Below, piece after piece: positions 36,588 through 46,181 of a DNA stretch of 64,000 nucleotides. Origin of the DNA: an uncultured Lachnospiraceae bacterium (GTDB taxonomy: Bacteria; Bacillota; Clostridia; Lachnospirales; Lachnospiraceae); NCBI GenBank assembly GCA_900554205.1, contig USGM01000001.1, forward strand, positions 1 through 64,000, in the 5' to 3' direction. The position numbers and the translations under genes are program-made. Positions within the stretch are counted from its first letter, which is position 1; every line of letters begins with the position of its first letter. The notes beneath the pieces were generated by a model. The model was not told where the DNA came from, searched no databases, and was given only the letters and a program-made list of their open reading frames with translations.

Positions 36588-38321
36588 ATGAACGAGAACG
36601 GAAAGAACAAAAGAGAGTGGGTCAAAAATGCAGCGATCGTTTTTCTCGCGGTGATGCTGGTTCTGACATTTTTCTCAAACACTATTATGAATTACTCCCT
36701 TCCTGAGGTGGCTACCAACTATGTTCAGTCCGGTACCATCACAGCGAAGATCAGGGGAACAGGAGTTGTTGAGAGCGGCGACCCTTATGAAGTAAAGGTC
36801 ACGGAATCCAGAAAGGTTTCCAGCGTGGCAGTCCGCGTCGGTGACACAGTACAGAAGGGAGATGTCCTTCTGTATCTGGAGGATTCTGAGAGCGATGAAC
36901 TGAAGGCGGCGAAGGATGCGTTGGAGCAGGCACAGAATGCGTATGAACTGGAACTGTTAAAGGCGGAAATCACCTCCTCGGATATTTATTCGGCAAATAA
37001 GAATGTGTCGGCGGCAACCTATCGCCAGCAGATCACAAATGCACAGAAAGCGTTAAAGGATGCGAAGGATGCAGTAAAGCCGCTGGAGGATCAGCTGGCA
37101 CAGCTTAATAATGAAGCGGCAAAGATTTCCACACAGCTCAGCTATGAGGCTGCGCAGAACACCGTTGCATCAGGCAGAATAGAGCCGGCGAAGAAGGCAG
37201 TTGAAAATGCTACGGCAGTACAGGCAAGCACTTTGCAGACCAAGAATGCTGCGGAGACGGCACTGGCAGCTGCAAGAGCGGACGAGGCGGCGAAGAGAAC
37301 AGCTTATGAGACAGCTGTCTCAGACGGAGATGCATCAAGCACCGATGCCGTGACAAAGAAGGCAGAATGGGATACGGCTGTAAAGCTTGCCGCCGAGAAG
37401 GAGACAGCTTACAATAATGCGGTAAATAATCTGGCGAGCGCAGATAAGGCACTGAGTGATGCCCAGACCTATCTTGCAACAGTGACCGATGCAAATAATC
37501 AGAGAGAGGCGAGCCAGACAGAGGGAAACCTGAACGCTATGAAGGCAAATTATGACCTTAATATCGCGGTCGTGCAGAAGGAACTGGACGCGGCGAATGC
37601 ACTTGTGGAAGAGCAGACGGCTGTACTGACTGACCTGATTTCCAAGATCGGAAATGTGACAAATCTGGAGACTCTTTTGGAGAACATTTCCAAGGCGCAG
37701 GCAACAGTGGATGAGCTGACAGCCAAGGCAATCGACGCGACGGTGACGGCAGATATTGCCGGAACGGTGACCTCTATCAATGTCACCGCTGGAAATACAA
37801 CGTCCGCAGCGGAGCCGGTAGCGGTTCTGCAGCCGGAAGGAAAGGGCTACACCCTGAGCTTCTCTGTCACAAACGATCAGGCAAAGCGTCTGTCGGTCGG
37901 TGACAAGGCGGATCTGGTCAATGCGTGGAGATATGACGATGTTGATGTGACACTGGCGAGCATCAAGCCGGATAAGACAGACCCCGGACAGAAGAAGCTG
38001 CTGACCTTTGACGTAACAGGAAGCGTCACCGCAGGCCAGACACTGAACCTCTCTGTCGGACAGAAGAGCGCAAACTATGACCTGATCGTTCCGAACAGTG
38101 CGATCCGTGAGGACAGCAACGGTAAGTTCATTCTGATCGTGGAATCCAAGCCGAGTCCTCTGAGCACGCGTTATATTGCAACCCGTGTAGACATTGAGGT
38201 GCTGGCGAGTGACGATACCCAGTCGGCGATCACAGGAGGTCTTTACGGCTATGAGTATGTAATTACCACTTCCACAAAGCCTGTGGAGGCGGGTAAGCAG
38301 GTTAGACTGGCAAATAACTGA
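36588..38321 (+). CDS. HlyD/MacA-type membrane fusion (adaptor) protein
   Basis: A 577-residue protein with one N-terminal membrane segment (about 12-30), then a biotinyl-lipoyl-like half (VTESRKVSSVAVRVGDTVQKGDVLL), a very long Ala/Lys/Glu-rich coiled coil (about 95-370, longer than usual), the second half of the hairpin domain (VTADIAGTVTSINVTAGN), and beta-barrel/membrane-proximal domains to the end. Adaptors of this type bind MacB-like permeases. It is co-transcribed with an importer and followed by a MacB-like protein that lacks the transport domain. Confidence 0.87.
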   Translation: MNENGKNKREWVKNAAIVFLAVMLVLTFFSNTIMNYSLPEVATNYVQSGTITAKIRGTGVVESGDPYEVKVTESRKVSSVAVRVGDTVQKGDVLLYLEDSESDELKAAKDALEQAQNAYELELLKAEITSSDIYSANKNVSAATYRQQITNAQKALKDAKDAVKPLEDQLAQLNNEAAKISTQLSYEAAQNTVASGRIEPAKKAVENATAVQASTLQTKNAAETALAAARADEAAKRTAYETAVSDGDASSTDAVTKKAEWDTAVKLAAEKETAYNNAVNNLASADKALSDAQTYLATVTDANNQREASQTEGNLNAMKANYDLNIAVVQKELDAANALVEEQTAVLTDLISKIGNVTNLETLLENISKAQATVDELTAKAIDATVTADIAGTVTSINVTAGNTTSAAEPVAVLQPEGKGYTLSFSVTNDQAKRLSVGDKADLVNAWRYDDVDVTLASIKPDKTDPGQKKLLTFDVTGSVTAGQTLNLSVGQKSANYDLIVPNSAIREDSNGKFILIVESKPSPLSTRYIATRVDIEVLASDDTQSAITGGLYGYEYVITTSTKPVEAGKQVRLANN

Positions 38322-38344
38322 TCCCGGTGGAAATGAGGCGAGTG

Positions 38345-39481
38345 ATGAAGAAAATTGTATTAGGAATCAGTGGAGGTATTTCCTTTGTAATCTTCCTGGT
38401 TCTGTGCTTTATAGCGAATCATCTCGGGCAGGAACAGGAAGCGCAGATGATGGCGGAGCGGTGGAGCGGGAAAAAGGATGTTGCGCAGGTCAGCTGTTTC
38501 TTCTCTGTAAATACACAGATTTCAGAGGACAGGATCAGGGAATTTGAACATTCGATCGATGCTGCACTGGCGGATGCCTCTGTGATACAGGAATCCGAGA
38601 ATCCGAGCGCCAGACTCTGGGTGGATGCGTACAGTGCGGGAGGAAAGGTAACAATTTCCAGTGACAAGTCCTCCCTTCAGGCAGATGCAATCGGTATCGG
38701 AGGAGACTTTTTCCAGTTTCATCCGATGAAAATGCTGTCGGGAGCCTGCTTTTCGGGAAATGATCTGATGCAGGATTACTGTATTCTGGATCAGGATGCG
38801 GCGTGGCAGCTGTTCGGTTCCAATGATGTGGCGGGGATGACGGTCTATATAGGTGGGATTCCGCATATTGTCACCGGTGTCATCCAGAGGCAAGAGGGCA
38901 GACTTATGGAAGCGGCGGGGCTGGACAGCACGCTGGTCTATGTCTCCTACAAGACACTGAGTGAGCTCGGCAGCTGTAATGGGATTAACCATTATGAAAT
39001 CGTGATGCCGAATCCGGTCACCCAGTTTGCATATAACTATGTCAACGAGAAGCTGGGAGATTCCGGTGATGAGACGGAGGTCGTGGAGAACTCCTCACGT
39101 TATTCGTTCCTCTCCAGATTAAAGCTGATTCCTCAGTTCGGAACCCGTTCTATGAATGGGAAGGCCATCATTTATCCCTATTGGGAGAATGTGGCGAGAG
39201 GCTATGAGGATATTCTTGCACTGATTACATTGTTTGAACTTCTGTTTCTGGTGTATGCGTTGGCGCTTGCAGTGATCTTCTTTGTCATCTGGTGGAGACA
39301 CAAGGGGTGGACGATTAAGGAGAAGGTTCTGTATGCCAAGGATAAGGTGGAGCGCAAGGGCGAGAGAATCCGGGCGAAGCGCCTTGCCAGAAAGGGCAAC
39401 ACCGACGATCTGGAATTTTTGGAAGAATTTGATGAGAAGCCGGAAAAGAAAGAGAAGAGGAAAAAAAGAAAACATGATTGA
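38345..39481 (+). CDS. MacB periplasmic-core-like membrane protein without FtsX or ATPase domain
   Basis: A protein of 378 residues from ATG 38345 (GAGG 6 nt upstream). The N-terminal membrane segment (about 3-22) is followed by an extracytoplasmic domain (about 30-290) resembling the MacB core: SLQADAIGIGGDFFQFHPMK, LDQDAAWQLFGSNDVAG. A single C-terminal membrane segment (about 298-320) and a very basic cytoplasmic tail end it. The three-segment FtsX module of a real permease is missing. It may form a structural complex with the adaptor upstream. The stop lies inside a perfect hairpin. Confidence 0.75.
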   Translation: MKKIVLGISGGISFVIFLVLCFIANHLGQEQEAQMMAERWSGKKDVAQVSCFFSVNTQISEDRIREFEHSIDAALADASVIQESENPSARLWVDAYSAGGKVTISSDKSSLQADAIGIGGDFFQFHPMKMLSGACFSGNDLMQDYCILDQDAAWQLFGSNDVAGMTVYIGGIPHIVTGVIQRQEGRLMEAAGLDSTLVYVSYKTLSELGSCNGINHYEIVMPNPVTQFAYNYVNEKLGDSGDETEVVENSSRYSFLSRLKLIPQFGTRSMNGKAIIYPYWENVARGYEDILALITLFELLFLVYALALAVIFFVIWWRHKGWTIKEKVLYAKDKVERKGERIRAKRLARKGNTDDLEFLEEFDEKPEKKEKRKKRKHD

Positions 39482-39494
39482 GAAACAATCATGG
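39473..39494 (+). repeat. 22-nt perfect hairpin, identical to 48040-48061
   Basis: CATGATTG-AGAAAC-AATCATGG shape: 8 bp of perfect stem around a 5-nt AGAAA loop. It covers the stop codon of the MacB-like gene and precedes the second binding protein by 26 nt. All 22 bases are identical to the hairpin at 48040. It has no T-run, so it is probably not a plain terminator. It could stabilise or process the mRNA. Confidence 0.7.
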
Positions 39495-39520
39495 ATAAGT
39501 AAAGAAAGGGAGGAGAAGTT

Positions 39521-42085
39521 ATGAGAAAGAATTGGGGAAAGCGAGTTCTGGCGCTGGGATTGACAGTGGCTATGACTATCGGACTTTGCGCCTGCGGAAA
39601 GGATGGGGACGGCAGTAATAACAAGCCGTCTTCCGGCAATTCGTCGTCTCTGGCGAAAGAGCATGTGTACCGGGTGCAGAATATTACACTGCCCCAGATG
39701 TACTCCGGTCAGGGAGGCAACATCAATATCAGATGTACCGCCCACAGAGACGGCAAAGTATACATGGTGATGCAGGTGTACGATTACGAAACCTACAGCG
39801 AGAATGACTATCGGGTTGTCTCCATGAAGGAAGATGGCACGGATGTGCAGATGGCAACGCTCGAGATTGCAAGGAACAGCGGAAATGAGGATGTACAGGA
39901 GAGCACGGACGAGGGTACCACGGACGAGGGAAATACGGATAACGGTGATGAAGGGATAGCTCTGCTGGATACAGAGGAAGGTGTGGGTGTAGAACCCGGA
40001 GCAGGCGATGTGGGTGAAGTCTATCCGGGCGAGGAATCAAATGGCTACGAGTATTCAAATTACAATCCCTTTGTCATGGCGGCGGACGGAATGATCTATG
40101 CCATGAAGAACCGTAGCTTTGAGGATTGGTCTGATCCTGAGAATTATATCAGTGAGCAGACCTACAGCCTTTGCTGCTGGAACGCGGATGGCAGTCTTGC
40201 GTGGGAGGTTGAGGTTCCGGGGCTGGGAAACAATGATGACGACACATGGACCTATGTCAACAATATGCTTCGGGGCTCTGACGGCAACCTCTATCTGCTG
40301 ATCACCGTATCTTCTGAGGATAACGAGAATTACAAGATCAAAATCAATTCGGACGGCACTGTCGGAGAGAGAGTAAAGCTTTCGGAGGATGTGGCGAAGC
40401 TGATCAATAATTATGACCAGCTCGTACCTCAGGATGACGGTCTTCTGTTCGTTATTTTCAGAGATGAAGAGGAGTGGACGAAGTCATATTATACTACCTA
40501 TGATATTGCGACGGACACGGTGGGAGAGATCAAGGATTTCCCTTCAACTGTCAGTTATATGTATGATTACAATGTGATGATGCCCGGCAAGTCCCATGAT
40601 CTGATCTATACAGGAAACGGTGGCATTTACAGCTGGGATGCAGGAGCTGAGAACGGCGAAATGCTGGTGGATTATATCAACTCCGATTTGTATGTGGAGT
40701 CTCTGTACGGACTTGTTGAGCTGACAAAGGATTCTTTTCTGGCATTTTATTCTGAGGACTGGGAAACAGGAATGCAGGCGGGCATCTTTACCTATGTAGA
40801 TCCGGCGGATATCAAGGACAAGGAAGTTCTCGTCATGGCGGGACGCTGGATTGATTCTGATGTCAAGAAGCGCGTGATCGCCTATAACCGGAGCAGTCAG
40901 GACTACAGGATTACACTGAAGGACTACAGCATGTACAACTCCTATGACGATTATGAAGCAGGGCTTACAAAGCTGAACAGTGACATTACGACGGGTGGGA
41001 TGCCGGATATTCTGCTTGCAAACAATCTGCCGATCAATAATTACATTTCCAAGGGGCTGATTGCAGATATTGATGAGCTGATTAAGAATGACGAGGAGCT
41101 TTCCAAGGTCGAGTTTATGCAGAATGCCTTCGACGCATACCGTGTGAACGGAAAACTGTACTATATTGTCCCTGATTTTGAGGTTTATTCCGTGCTGGCG
41201 AAGAAGTCATGGGTCGGAGACCGGGAGTCCTGGACGATGGAGGATATGCAGCAGGTTCTGGCGACCATGCCGGAGGGAGCAAAGGCGTTTGGCGGAGATA
41301 CGACGCGCAGCCAGTTTATGAACATGGTGATGAGCTACTGTGGAAATCAGTTCGTGGATGTATCGACCGGAAAATGTTCCTTTAACACACAGGACTTTAT
41401 CTCCATGATGGAATTTGCAAAGACGCTTCCTTCTGATGATTCACAGAATTATGATGATGAGTACTGGAATAATTACTGGGAGAATTATCCGTCACAGTAC
41501 AGACAGGACAGAACACTGCTGATGCAGGTGAATTTCTGGCAGTTCAACCAGATGGCAAATTCCATCAACGGGTATTTCGGAGAGCCGGTAAGCTTTGTGG
41601 GATTCCCTACGGATACCGGAAACGGTTCCTATATCATGAGCGGTACGACCTATGTGCTGTCAGCCAAGTCAAAGCATCTGGAAGCTGCATGGGACTTCAT
41701 GCGTTACTACCTGACGGATGAATATCAGGATAAAGTATCTTATTTCCCTGTGCAGAAGGAAAAGTTCTATGAGAAGTCTAAGGATGCAATGGAGCGTCCT
41801 TACTGGGAGTATACGGACGAGAACGGCGAAACACAGAGAGAATATTATGACCAGACAATCTATATCAATGGCGAGGATATTCCCTATGATCCGCTGAGCC
41901 AGGAGCAGCTGGATGAGGTGATTCAGTTCATCGAGTCGGTTCATAACCTTTATTACTACAATGAGGAAATCATGACGATCATCAATGAGGAAATAGATGC
42001 CTTCTTCTCGGGACAGAAGACAGCAGAGGCAGTGGCTGATACGATCCAGAGAAGAGCACAGATTTATGTGGATGAGAATCAGTAA
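39521..42085 (+). CDS. Second large lipoprotein ABC solute-binding protein
   Basis: An 854-residue relative of the protein at 32346. It has lipobox GLCAC, a linker, a long N-terminal region (about 40-440) with an acidic low-complexity insert (repeated TDEG units near 130-150) and Tyr/Asp-rich beta strands, then a family 1 binding domain (about 445-850: VIAYNRSSQDYRITLKDYS, GGMPDILLANNLP). A GGGAGGAG site precedes the ATG. Two different binding proteins in one operon with one permease pair suggest two related ligands or a sensing function. Confidence 0.85.
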   Translation: MRKNWGKRVLALGLTVAMTIGLCACGKDGDGSNNKPSSGNSSSLAKEHVYRVQNITLPQMYSGQGGNINIRCTAHRDGKVYMVMQVYDYETYSENDYRVVSMKEDGTDVQMATLEIARNSGNEDVQESTDEGTTDEGNTDNGDEGIALLDTEEGVGVEPGAGDVGEVYPGEESNGYEYSNYNPFVMAADGMIYAMKNRSFEDWSDPENYISEQTYSLCCWNADGSLAWEVEVPGLGNNDDDTWTYVNNMLRGSDGNLYLLITVSSEDNENYKIKINSDGTVGERVKLSEDVAKLINNYDQLVPQDDGLLFVIFRDEEEWTKSYYTTYDIATDTVGEIKDFPSTVSYMYDYNVMMPGKSHDLIYTGNGGIYSWDAGAENGEMLVDYINSDLYVESLYGLVELTKDSFLAFYSEDWETGMQAGIFTYVDPADIKDKEVLVMAGRWIDSDVKKRVIAYNRSSQDYRITLKDYSMYNSYDDYEAGLTKLNSDITTGGMPDILLANNLPINNYISKGLIADIDELIKNDEELSKVEFMQNAFDAYRVNGKLYYIVPDFEVYSVLAKKSWVGDRESWTMEDMQQVLATMPEGAKAFGGDTTRSQFMNMVMSYCGNQFVDVSTGKCSFNTQDFISMMEFAKTLPSDDSQNYDDEYWNNYWENYPSQYRQDRTLLMQVNFWQFNQMANSINGYFGEPVSFVGFPTDTGNGSYIMSGTTYVLSAKSKHLEAAWDFMRYYLTDEYQDKVSYFPVQKEKFYEKSKDAMERPYWEYTDENGETQREYYDQTIYINGEDIPYDPLSQEQLDEVIQFIESVHNLYYYNEEIMTIINEEIDAFFSGQKTAEAVADTIQRRAQIYVDENQ

Positions 42086-42106
42086 AGAGCAGTAAAGAAT
42101 AAAGAG

Positions 42107-42145
42107 AGCCCTTCGCAGGTTACGTGCCTTGCGGAGGGCTTTTCT
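42107..42145 (+). terminator. Terminator of the importer/adaptor operon
   Basis: AGCCCT-T-CGCA-GG pairs with CC-TTGCG-G-AGGGCT around a short ACGT-containing loop, followed by TTTTCT. It starts 21 nt after the operon's last stop codon. Confidence 0.85.
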
Positions 42146-42191
42146 GGCGGATACAGCTTAAAATGTGTGACTTTCGGGGTGAGCCTGTCAG

Positions 42192-42617
42192 TCAGGAAAT
42201 CTGGATGGGAATCCCCTTCGTTTCAAGATAGTATTCCAACGTCAGCTCGTGGCCGTGTTCCCGCAGCCATTTTTTATGGACAGCGTAGTCCGGCATGATA
42301 GTTCCGACCATGTTCCAGAAATCCTTGGAGTGGTTCATGTGTATCAGATGGCAGAGCTCGTGGACGACAACGTAATCGAGGACGGCTGGCGGTGCAAAGA
42401 TCAGCCGGTAGTTGAAGGAGAGCGTGCCCCGGGAGGAACAGCTTCCCCAGCGCGTCTTCTGGTCTCGTATGGTGATGGAGGTGTAGCGGCCGCCGGTCAG
42501 ACGGTGGTAATAGGCAATGCGCCGCTCAAGCTGTGCCCTTGCCGCATTGCGGTAACGCCGTTCCAGTGCCTCCAGACGTTTTGTTTCCGCTTCTGTCAAA
42601 TAGATGATCTGTGTCAT
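42192..42617 (-). CDS. YgjP-like zinc metallopeptidase domain protein (M48/SprT-like)
   Basis: A protein of 141 residues from ATG 42617 on the minus strand, with AAAGGA upstream. The zinc motif HELCHLIHMNHSKDFW shows HExxH with a downstream Glu/His region, and TRWGSCSSRGTLSFN is the conserved WGSC block of the YgjP/DUF45 family. Full YgjP proteins are around 230-240 residues, so this is a short form lacking much of the N-terminal part. It follows the cation transporter by 17 nt in the same direction and is probably co-transcribed with it. Confidence 0.86.
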   Translation of the reverse strand: MTQIIYLTEAETKRLEALERRYRNAARAQLERRIAYYHRLTGGRYTSITIRDQKTRWGSCSSRGTLSFNYRLIFAPPAVLDYVVVHELCHLIHMNHSKDFWNMVGTIMPDYAVHKKWLREHGHELTLEYYLETKGIPIQIS

Positions 42618-42634
42618 AGTTTCCTTTCGGATGT

Positions 42635-43801
42635 TCAAGCCATCTTTTTATCCACATCAATTACTGTAAAATAATTGGGATTCTTTTCCTGTAATTTACG
42701 CTGGATCAGGTCAGTCAGTTCCTTGTCGGACATGACGTAATCATAGGGAGTTACCACATCGAAGATCAGATTTGTATGTGTCGGTCCTGTCACAATGCGG
42801 AAGTCGTGCATTGTCAGTGTGGGATCAATCGTATGTAAGCATTGCGCCGTCAGCTCCCGCAGGCGGTCTGTTTCCGCATCGCCGACCTGGACAGGATCCA
42901 TATGTATCACCGCGTGGCAGTTCAGGGTATTCCACAATTCATGCTCAATGGTGTCAATCACATCGTGCAGCGTGAGGATATTGCCGTCGGCGGGAACCTC
43001 CGCGTGCAGGGAGATAAGAATGCGGCCGGGACCGTAGTTATGTACAATGAGGTCGTGAACCCCGATAACTTCCTGATGCGCGGTGACGATATCGGTCACC
43101 TGCTGGACAAATTTCGGATCAGGAGCCTGACCGAGCAGGGGACTGATGGTATCTTTGGCAGCGCCGAAGCCGGAATAGCAGATGAAGAGACCGACGAGGA
43201 TACCGCACCAGCCGTCGATACTTAAGCCACTGAAATGGGCGACGAGCGTTGAGATCAGCACGGCGGATGTCGCCAGAACATCGCTCAGGGAGTCTGTGGC
43301 GGTGGCGAGCATGGCGGAGGAATCGAAGCGCTTTCCGAGACTGTGGTTATAAAAATACATATAACATTTGACAAGGATGGACACAATCAGAATGACAAGT
43401 ATGATCGGGGAAAAGCTCAGCTCATCGGGGTGCAGAATTTTTGTGAACGAGCTTTTCAGCAGCTCCAGTCCCATCAGCAGGATAATGACAGCAACAAGCA
43501 GCCCGGAGATATATTCGATCCTTCCGTGTCCGAAGGGATGATCCGGGTCGGGCTTCTGTCCTGCCATGCGGAAGCCGATCAGGGTAATGATCGAGGAGCC
43601 GGCATCGGAGAGGTTATTGAAGGCATCGGCGGTGATGGCAATGGAGTTGCTGATCAGTCCGGCGATAAATTTTCCGGTGAAAAGGCAGAGATTCAGAAAA
43701 ATGCCGACCGCGCCGCACAGCATACCGTAGGACTGCCTTACGGAAGGGCTCTGCGTGTCGGTTCTATCCTTAATAAAGAGCTTGGAGAGTAATGTCACCA
43801 T
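42635..43801 (-). CDS. Cation diffusion facilitator family transporter
   Basis: A protein of 388 residues from ATG 43801 (AGAGG upstream; GTG 43810 is the alternative). Six membrane segments (about 25-220) contain the metal sites: ITADAFNNLSDAGSS in segment 2 (Asp59, Asn63) and ATDSLSDVLATS in segment 5 (Asp-x3-Asp), with HPFGHGRIEY between. A C-terminal cytoplasmic domain follows. CDF proteins export divalent metals. DxxxN with DxxxD differs from the zinc-type HxxxD, so manganese or iron is possible (inference). Confidence 0.9.
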   Translation of the reverse strand: MVTLLSKLFIKDRTDTQSPSVRQSYGMLCGAVGIFLNLCLFTGKFIAGLISNSIAITADAFNNLSDAGSSIITLIGFRMAGQKPDPDHPFGHGRIEYISGLLVAVIILLMGLELLKSSFTKILHPDELSFSPIILVILIVSILVKCYMYFYNHSLGKRFDSSAMLATATDSLSDVLATSAVLISTLVAHFSGLSIDGWCGILVGLFICYSGFGAAKDTISPLLGQAPDPKFVQQVTDIVTAHQEVIGVHDLIVHNYGPGRILISLHAEVPADGNILTLHDVIDTIEHELWNTLNCHAVIHMDPVQVGDAETDRLRELTAQCLHTIDPTLTMHDFRIVTGPTHTNLIFDVVTPYDYVMSDKELTDLIQRKLQEKNPNYFTVIDVDKKMA

Positions 43802-43854
43802 ATTGCACACCTCTTTTTCTGTAAATTTTGCAATTTATCTGTAAAGTTCTAATC

Positions 43855-43883
43855 AGTATAGCAAGAAATATGAGAAAAAGCAA
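43855..43883 (-). promoter_or_regulatory. Promoter of the CDF transporter gene
   Basis: On the minus strand: TTGCTT (plus 43878-43883), a 17-nt spacer and TATACT (plus 43855-43860), about 55 nt before the start codon. Confidence 0.65.
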
Positions 43884-43917
43884 TTGCGTATCGAGAAAAA
43901 TTCCCTATGGCTTGCTA

Positions 43918-43946
43918 TTGCACGGATTTCCAAAACATGATATAGT
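43918..43946 (+). promoter_or_regulatory. gpmI promoter
   Basis: TTGCAC (43918-43923), a 17-nt spacer and TATAGT (43941-43946). The start would lie near 43953, giving a leader of about 85 nt. It is divergent from the CDF promoter. Confidence 0.7.
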
Positions 43947-44039
43947 GTGGGAGCAGCGGATATGCTTTTTGTTCCGGGCACTTAGCGCCGGAACGGACAG
44001 TTGCACCTGATAAAATATATATAAGGAGAGATGAGATAT

Positions 44040-45584
44040 ATGAGCAGAAGACCGGTTGTTTTGATGATTCTTGACGGCTATGGACTGAATGATAAGGTCG
44101 AAGGAAATGCGATTGCGCAGGCAAAGACCCCTGTGATGGATCAGCTGATGAAGGAATGCCCGTGGGTGCGGGGAAATGCCAGCGGAATGGCAGTCGGACT
44201 TCCCGAGGGCCAGATGGGAAATTCCGAGGTAGGACATCTCAACATGGGCGCAGGTCGTATCGTGTATCAGGAGCTTACCCGTATTACCAAGGAAATTCAG
44301 GATGGAACCTTCTTTGAAAATCCGGCTCTGGTGAAGGCGGTTGAGAACTGCAGGAAGAACGGCAGTGCGCTTCATCTGATGGGTCTGCTCTCTGACGGCG
44401 GCGTACACAGCCACAACACCCATCTGTATGCGCTTCTGGAGCTTGCCAGGAGACACGGACTGGAGAAGGTGTTTGTGCATTGCTTCCTCGACGGACGTGA
44501 TACCCCACCCGCAAGCGGCAGGGAGTATGCAGAGGCTCTGAACAAGGAGATGGAGAAGATCGGTGTCGGTAGGATCGCATCCGTGATGGGACGTTATTAC
44601 GCGATGGATCGTGACAACAACTATGATCGTGTCAAGCTCGCATATGATGCAATGACAAAGGGAGAGGGACTGACCGCTGCCTGCGGCATCTGCGCGATTC
44701 AGGAATCCTATGACCGCAAGGAGACGGATGAATTCGTAAAGCCTACCGTTGTCGTAGAGGATGGAAAGCCTGTCGCTACGGTTCAGGATGGCGATTCCGT
44801 GATCTTCTTCAACTTCCGTCCTGACCGTGCGCGTGAAATCACGAGAGCATTCTGCGACGACGATTTCAAGGGCTTCGACAGAGGCGCGCGCAGGCAGATT
44901 ACCTATGTATGCTTCTCTGATTATGATCCGACGATCCCGAACAAGGACGTTGCGTTCCACAAGATTGCTGTGACGAACACCTTTGGCGAGTGGCTTGCAG
45001 CTAACAACCTGAAGCAGGCGCGTATCGCGGAGACGGAGAAATATGCGCATGTTACCTTCTTCTTCAACGGCGGCGTGGAGGCTCCGAATCCTGGCGAGGA
45101 CAGAATCCTCGTTAATTCGCCCAAGGATGTTGCCACCTACGACCTCAAGCCCCAGATGAGTGCCCCTGAGGTCTGCGAGAAGCTCTGTGCAGCGATTCGT
45201 TCGGACAAGTATGATGTGATCGTTATTAACTTTGCAAACCCTGACATGGTAGGCCATACTGGTGTGCTGCCTGCTGCCATCAAGGCAATCGAGACCGTGG
45301 ACGAGTGTGTCGGCAAGGCAGTGGCTGCTGTCAAGGAGGTTGGCGGCGTTATGTTCATCTGCGCTGACCACGGCAATGCGGAGCAGCTGATCGACTACGA
45401 GACCGGCGAACCCCACACGGCACACACGACAAACCAGGTACCTTTCGTTCTCGTCAACTATGACGAGGGCTACGGACTCAGAGAGGGTGGATGCCTTGCG
45501 GACATCATACCTACCCTGATCGAGATCATGGGCATGAAGCAGCCCGCCGAAATGACCGGAAAGTCCCTGCTTGTCAGAAAGTAA
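44040..45584 (+). CDS. gpmI: 2,3-bisphosphoglycerate-independent phosphoglycerate mutase
   Basis: A glycolytic enzyme of 514 residues interconverting 3- and 2-phosphoglycerate with Mn2+. It opens [16 protein letters not shown] and contains the catalytic-serine segment [18 protein letters not shown], then [34 protein letters not shown] and CADHGNAEQ. All metal and catalytic motifs are intact. ATG 44040 fits the family N-terminus; ATG 44031 would add three residues but sits only 3 nt from AGGAG. It is transcribed alone, with a 9-nt tandem array beginning 18 nt after its stop. Confidence 0.97.
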   Translation: MSRRPVVLMILDGYGLNDKVEGNAIAQAKTPVMDQLMKECPWVRGNASGMAVGLPEGQMGNSEVGHLNMGAGRIVYQELTRITKEIQDGTFFENPALVKAVENCRKNGSALHLMGLLSDGGVHSHNTHLYALLELARRHGLEKVFVHCFLDGRDTPPASGREYAEALNKEMEKIGVGRIASVMGRYYAMDRDNNYDRVKLAYDAMTKGEGLTAACGICAIQESYDRKETDEFVKPTVVVEDGKPVATVQDGDSVIFFNFRPDRAREITRAFCDDDFKGFDRGARRQITYVCFSDYDPTIPNKDVAFHKIAVTNTFGEWLAANNLKQARIAETEKYAHVTFFFNGGVEAPNPGEDRILVNSPKDVATYDLKPQMSAPEVCEKLCAAIRSDKYDVIVINFANPDMVGHTGVLPAAIKAIETVDECVGKAVAAVKEVGGVMFICADHGNAEQLIDYETGEPHTAHTTNQVPFVLVNYDEGYGLREGGCLADIIPTLIEIMGMKQPAEMTGKSLLVRK

Positions 45585-45602
45585 GGGGAAGGGGACTAAG
45601 GA

Positions 45603-45665
45603 CTGAAAGGGCTGAAAAGGCTGAAAAGGCTGAAAAGGCTGAAAAGGCTGAAAAGGCTGAAAAGG
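45603..45665 (+). repeat. 9-nt tandem repeat, seven copies
   Basis: Six perfect copies of CTGAAAAGG (45612-45665) preceded by one imperfect copy. The period of nine would read as Ala-Glu-Lys repeats in one frame, but the open frame there has no own start or site. Perfect short repeats like this vary in number by slippage. Confidence 0.92.
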
Positions 45666-45743
45666 CGATGGGTTAAGCTGTTTGATGAGAGTTAGCGCTC
45701 TGGTGTCAGTCGGCCTGTCCCAATGCCCATGTATTAAGCTTTG

Positions 45744-45781
45744 AATACAGGAACTGGACATTATTGTCTGGTTCCTGTATT
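45744..45781 (+). terminator. Long imperfect inverted repeat after gpmI, possible terminator
   Basis: A stem of 17 positions (AATACAGGAAC... with ...GTTCCTGTATT) with two imperfect pairs around a 4-nt TTAT loop. The descending arm is followed by GATTTAATG, not a clean T-run. It is the only strong stem after gpmI, so it may end that transcript. Confidence 0.5.
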
Positions 45782-46020
45782 GATTTAATGTCAATCTGAT
45801 GTTCTGAAAATCTTTTTATTATCTGTTTATGAACTGTTAAATTAATTCAATTCAAAAATTACTAGCGGGCTTCTTTTGGAAAATCTACAATTATTCATAA
45901 TCTATCCATAACCATTCAACGGAGAAATTCTGTAATAAGAGGATTCTTAAATAAGCAAATTCCCAAATAACATCTAATAAATTGAACAAGCCGGTAATAC
46001 GAAACTCGTCGAGTATAAAT
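45782..46020. other. AT-rich intergenic stretch without a gene
   Basis: About 240 bases, clearly more AT-rich than the surrounding genes, with no open frame that has a ribosome site. I see no RNA gene or attachment site. It leads into the 14-nt repeat. Confidence 0.6.
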
Positions 46021-46076
46021 CCCAAAGCAAGAATCCCGAAGCAAGAATCCCAAAGCAAGAATCCCGAAGCAAGAAT
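46021..46076 (+). repeat. 14-nt tandem repeat, four copies
   Basis: Four copies of CCC(A/G)AAGCAAGAAT with exact 14-nt spacing, alternating A, G, A, G at the fourth base. The alternation means the unit may really be 28 nt, present twice. No gene is associated. Confidence 0.92.
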
Positions 46077-46181
46077 TCTAAAACCTAAATTGCTTGGAGG
46101 CACTTCTTAGAACTGCTACACAGGCATCCTTTTTGGATAGTTATTCTGATTACTAAGCGCAGGAGGCTGTACCTGATCTCA

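Noticed and set aside
43905..45794. A 629-residue minus-strand open frame opposite gpmI
   Set aside because: It is antisense to a strongly conserved glycolytic gene, its Phe-Gln-Pro repeat is just the complement of the 9-nt array, and it lacks family resemblance.
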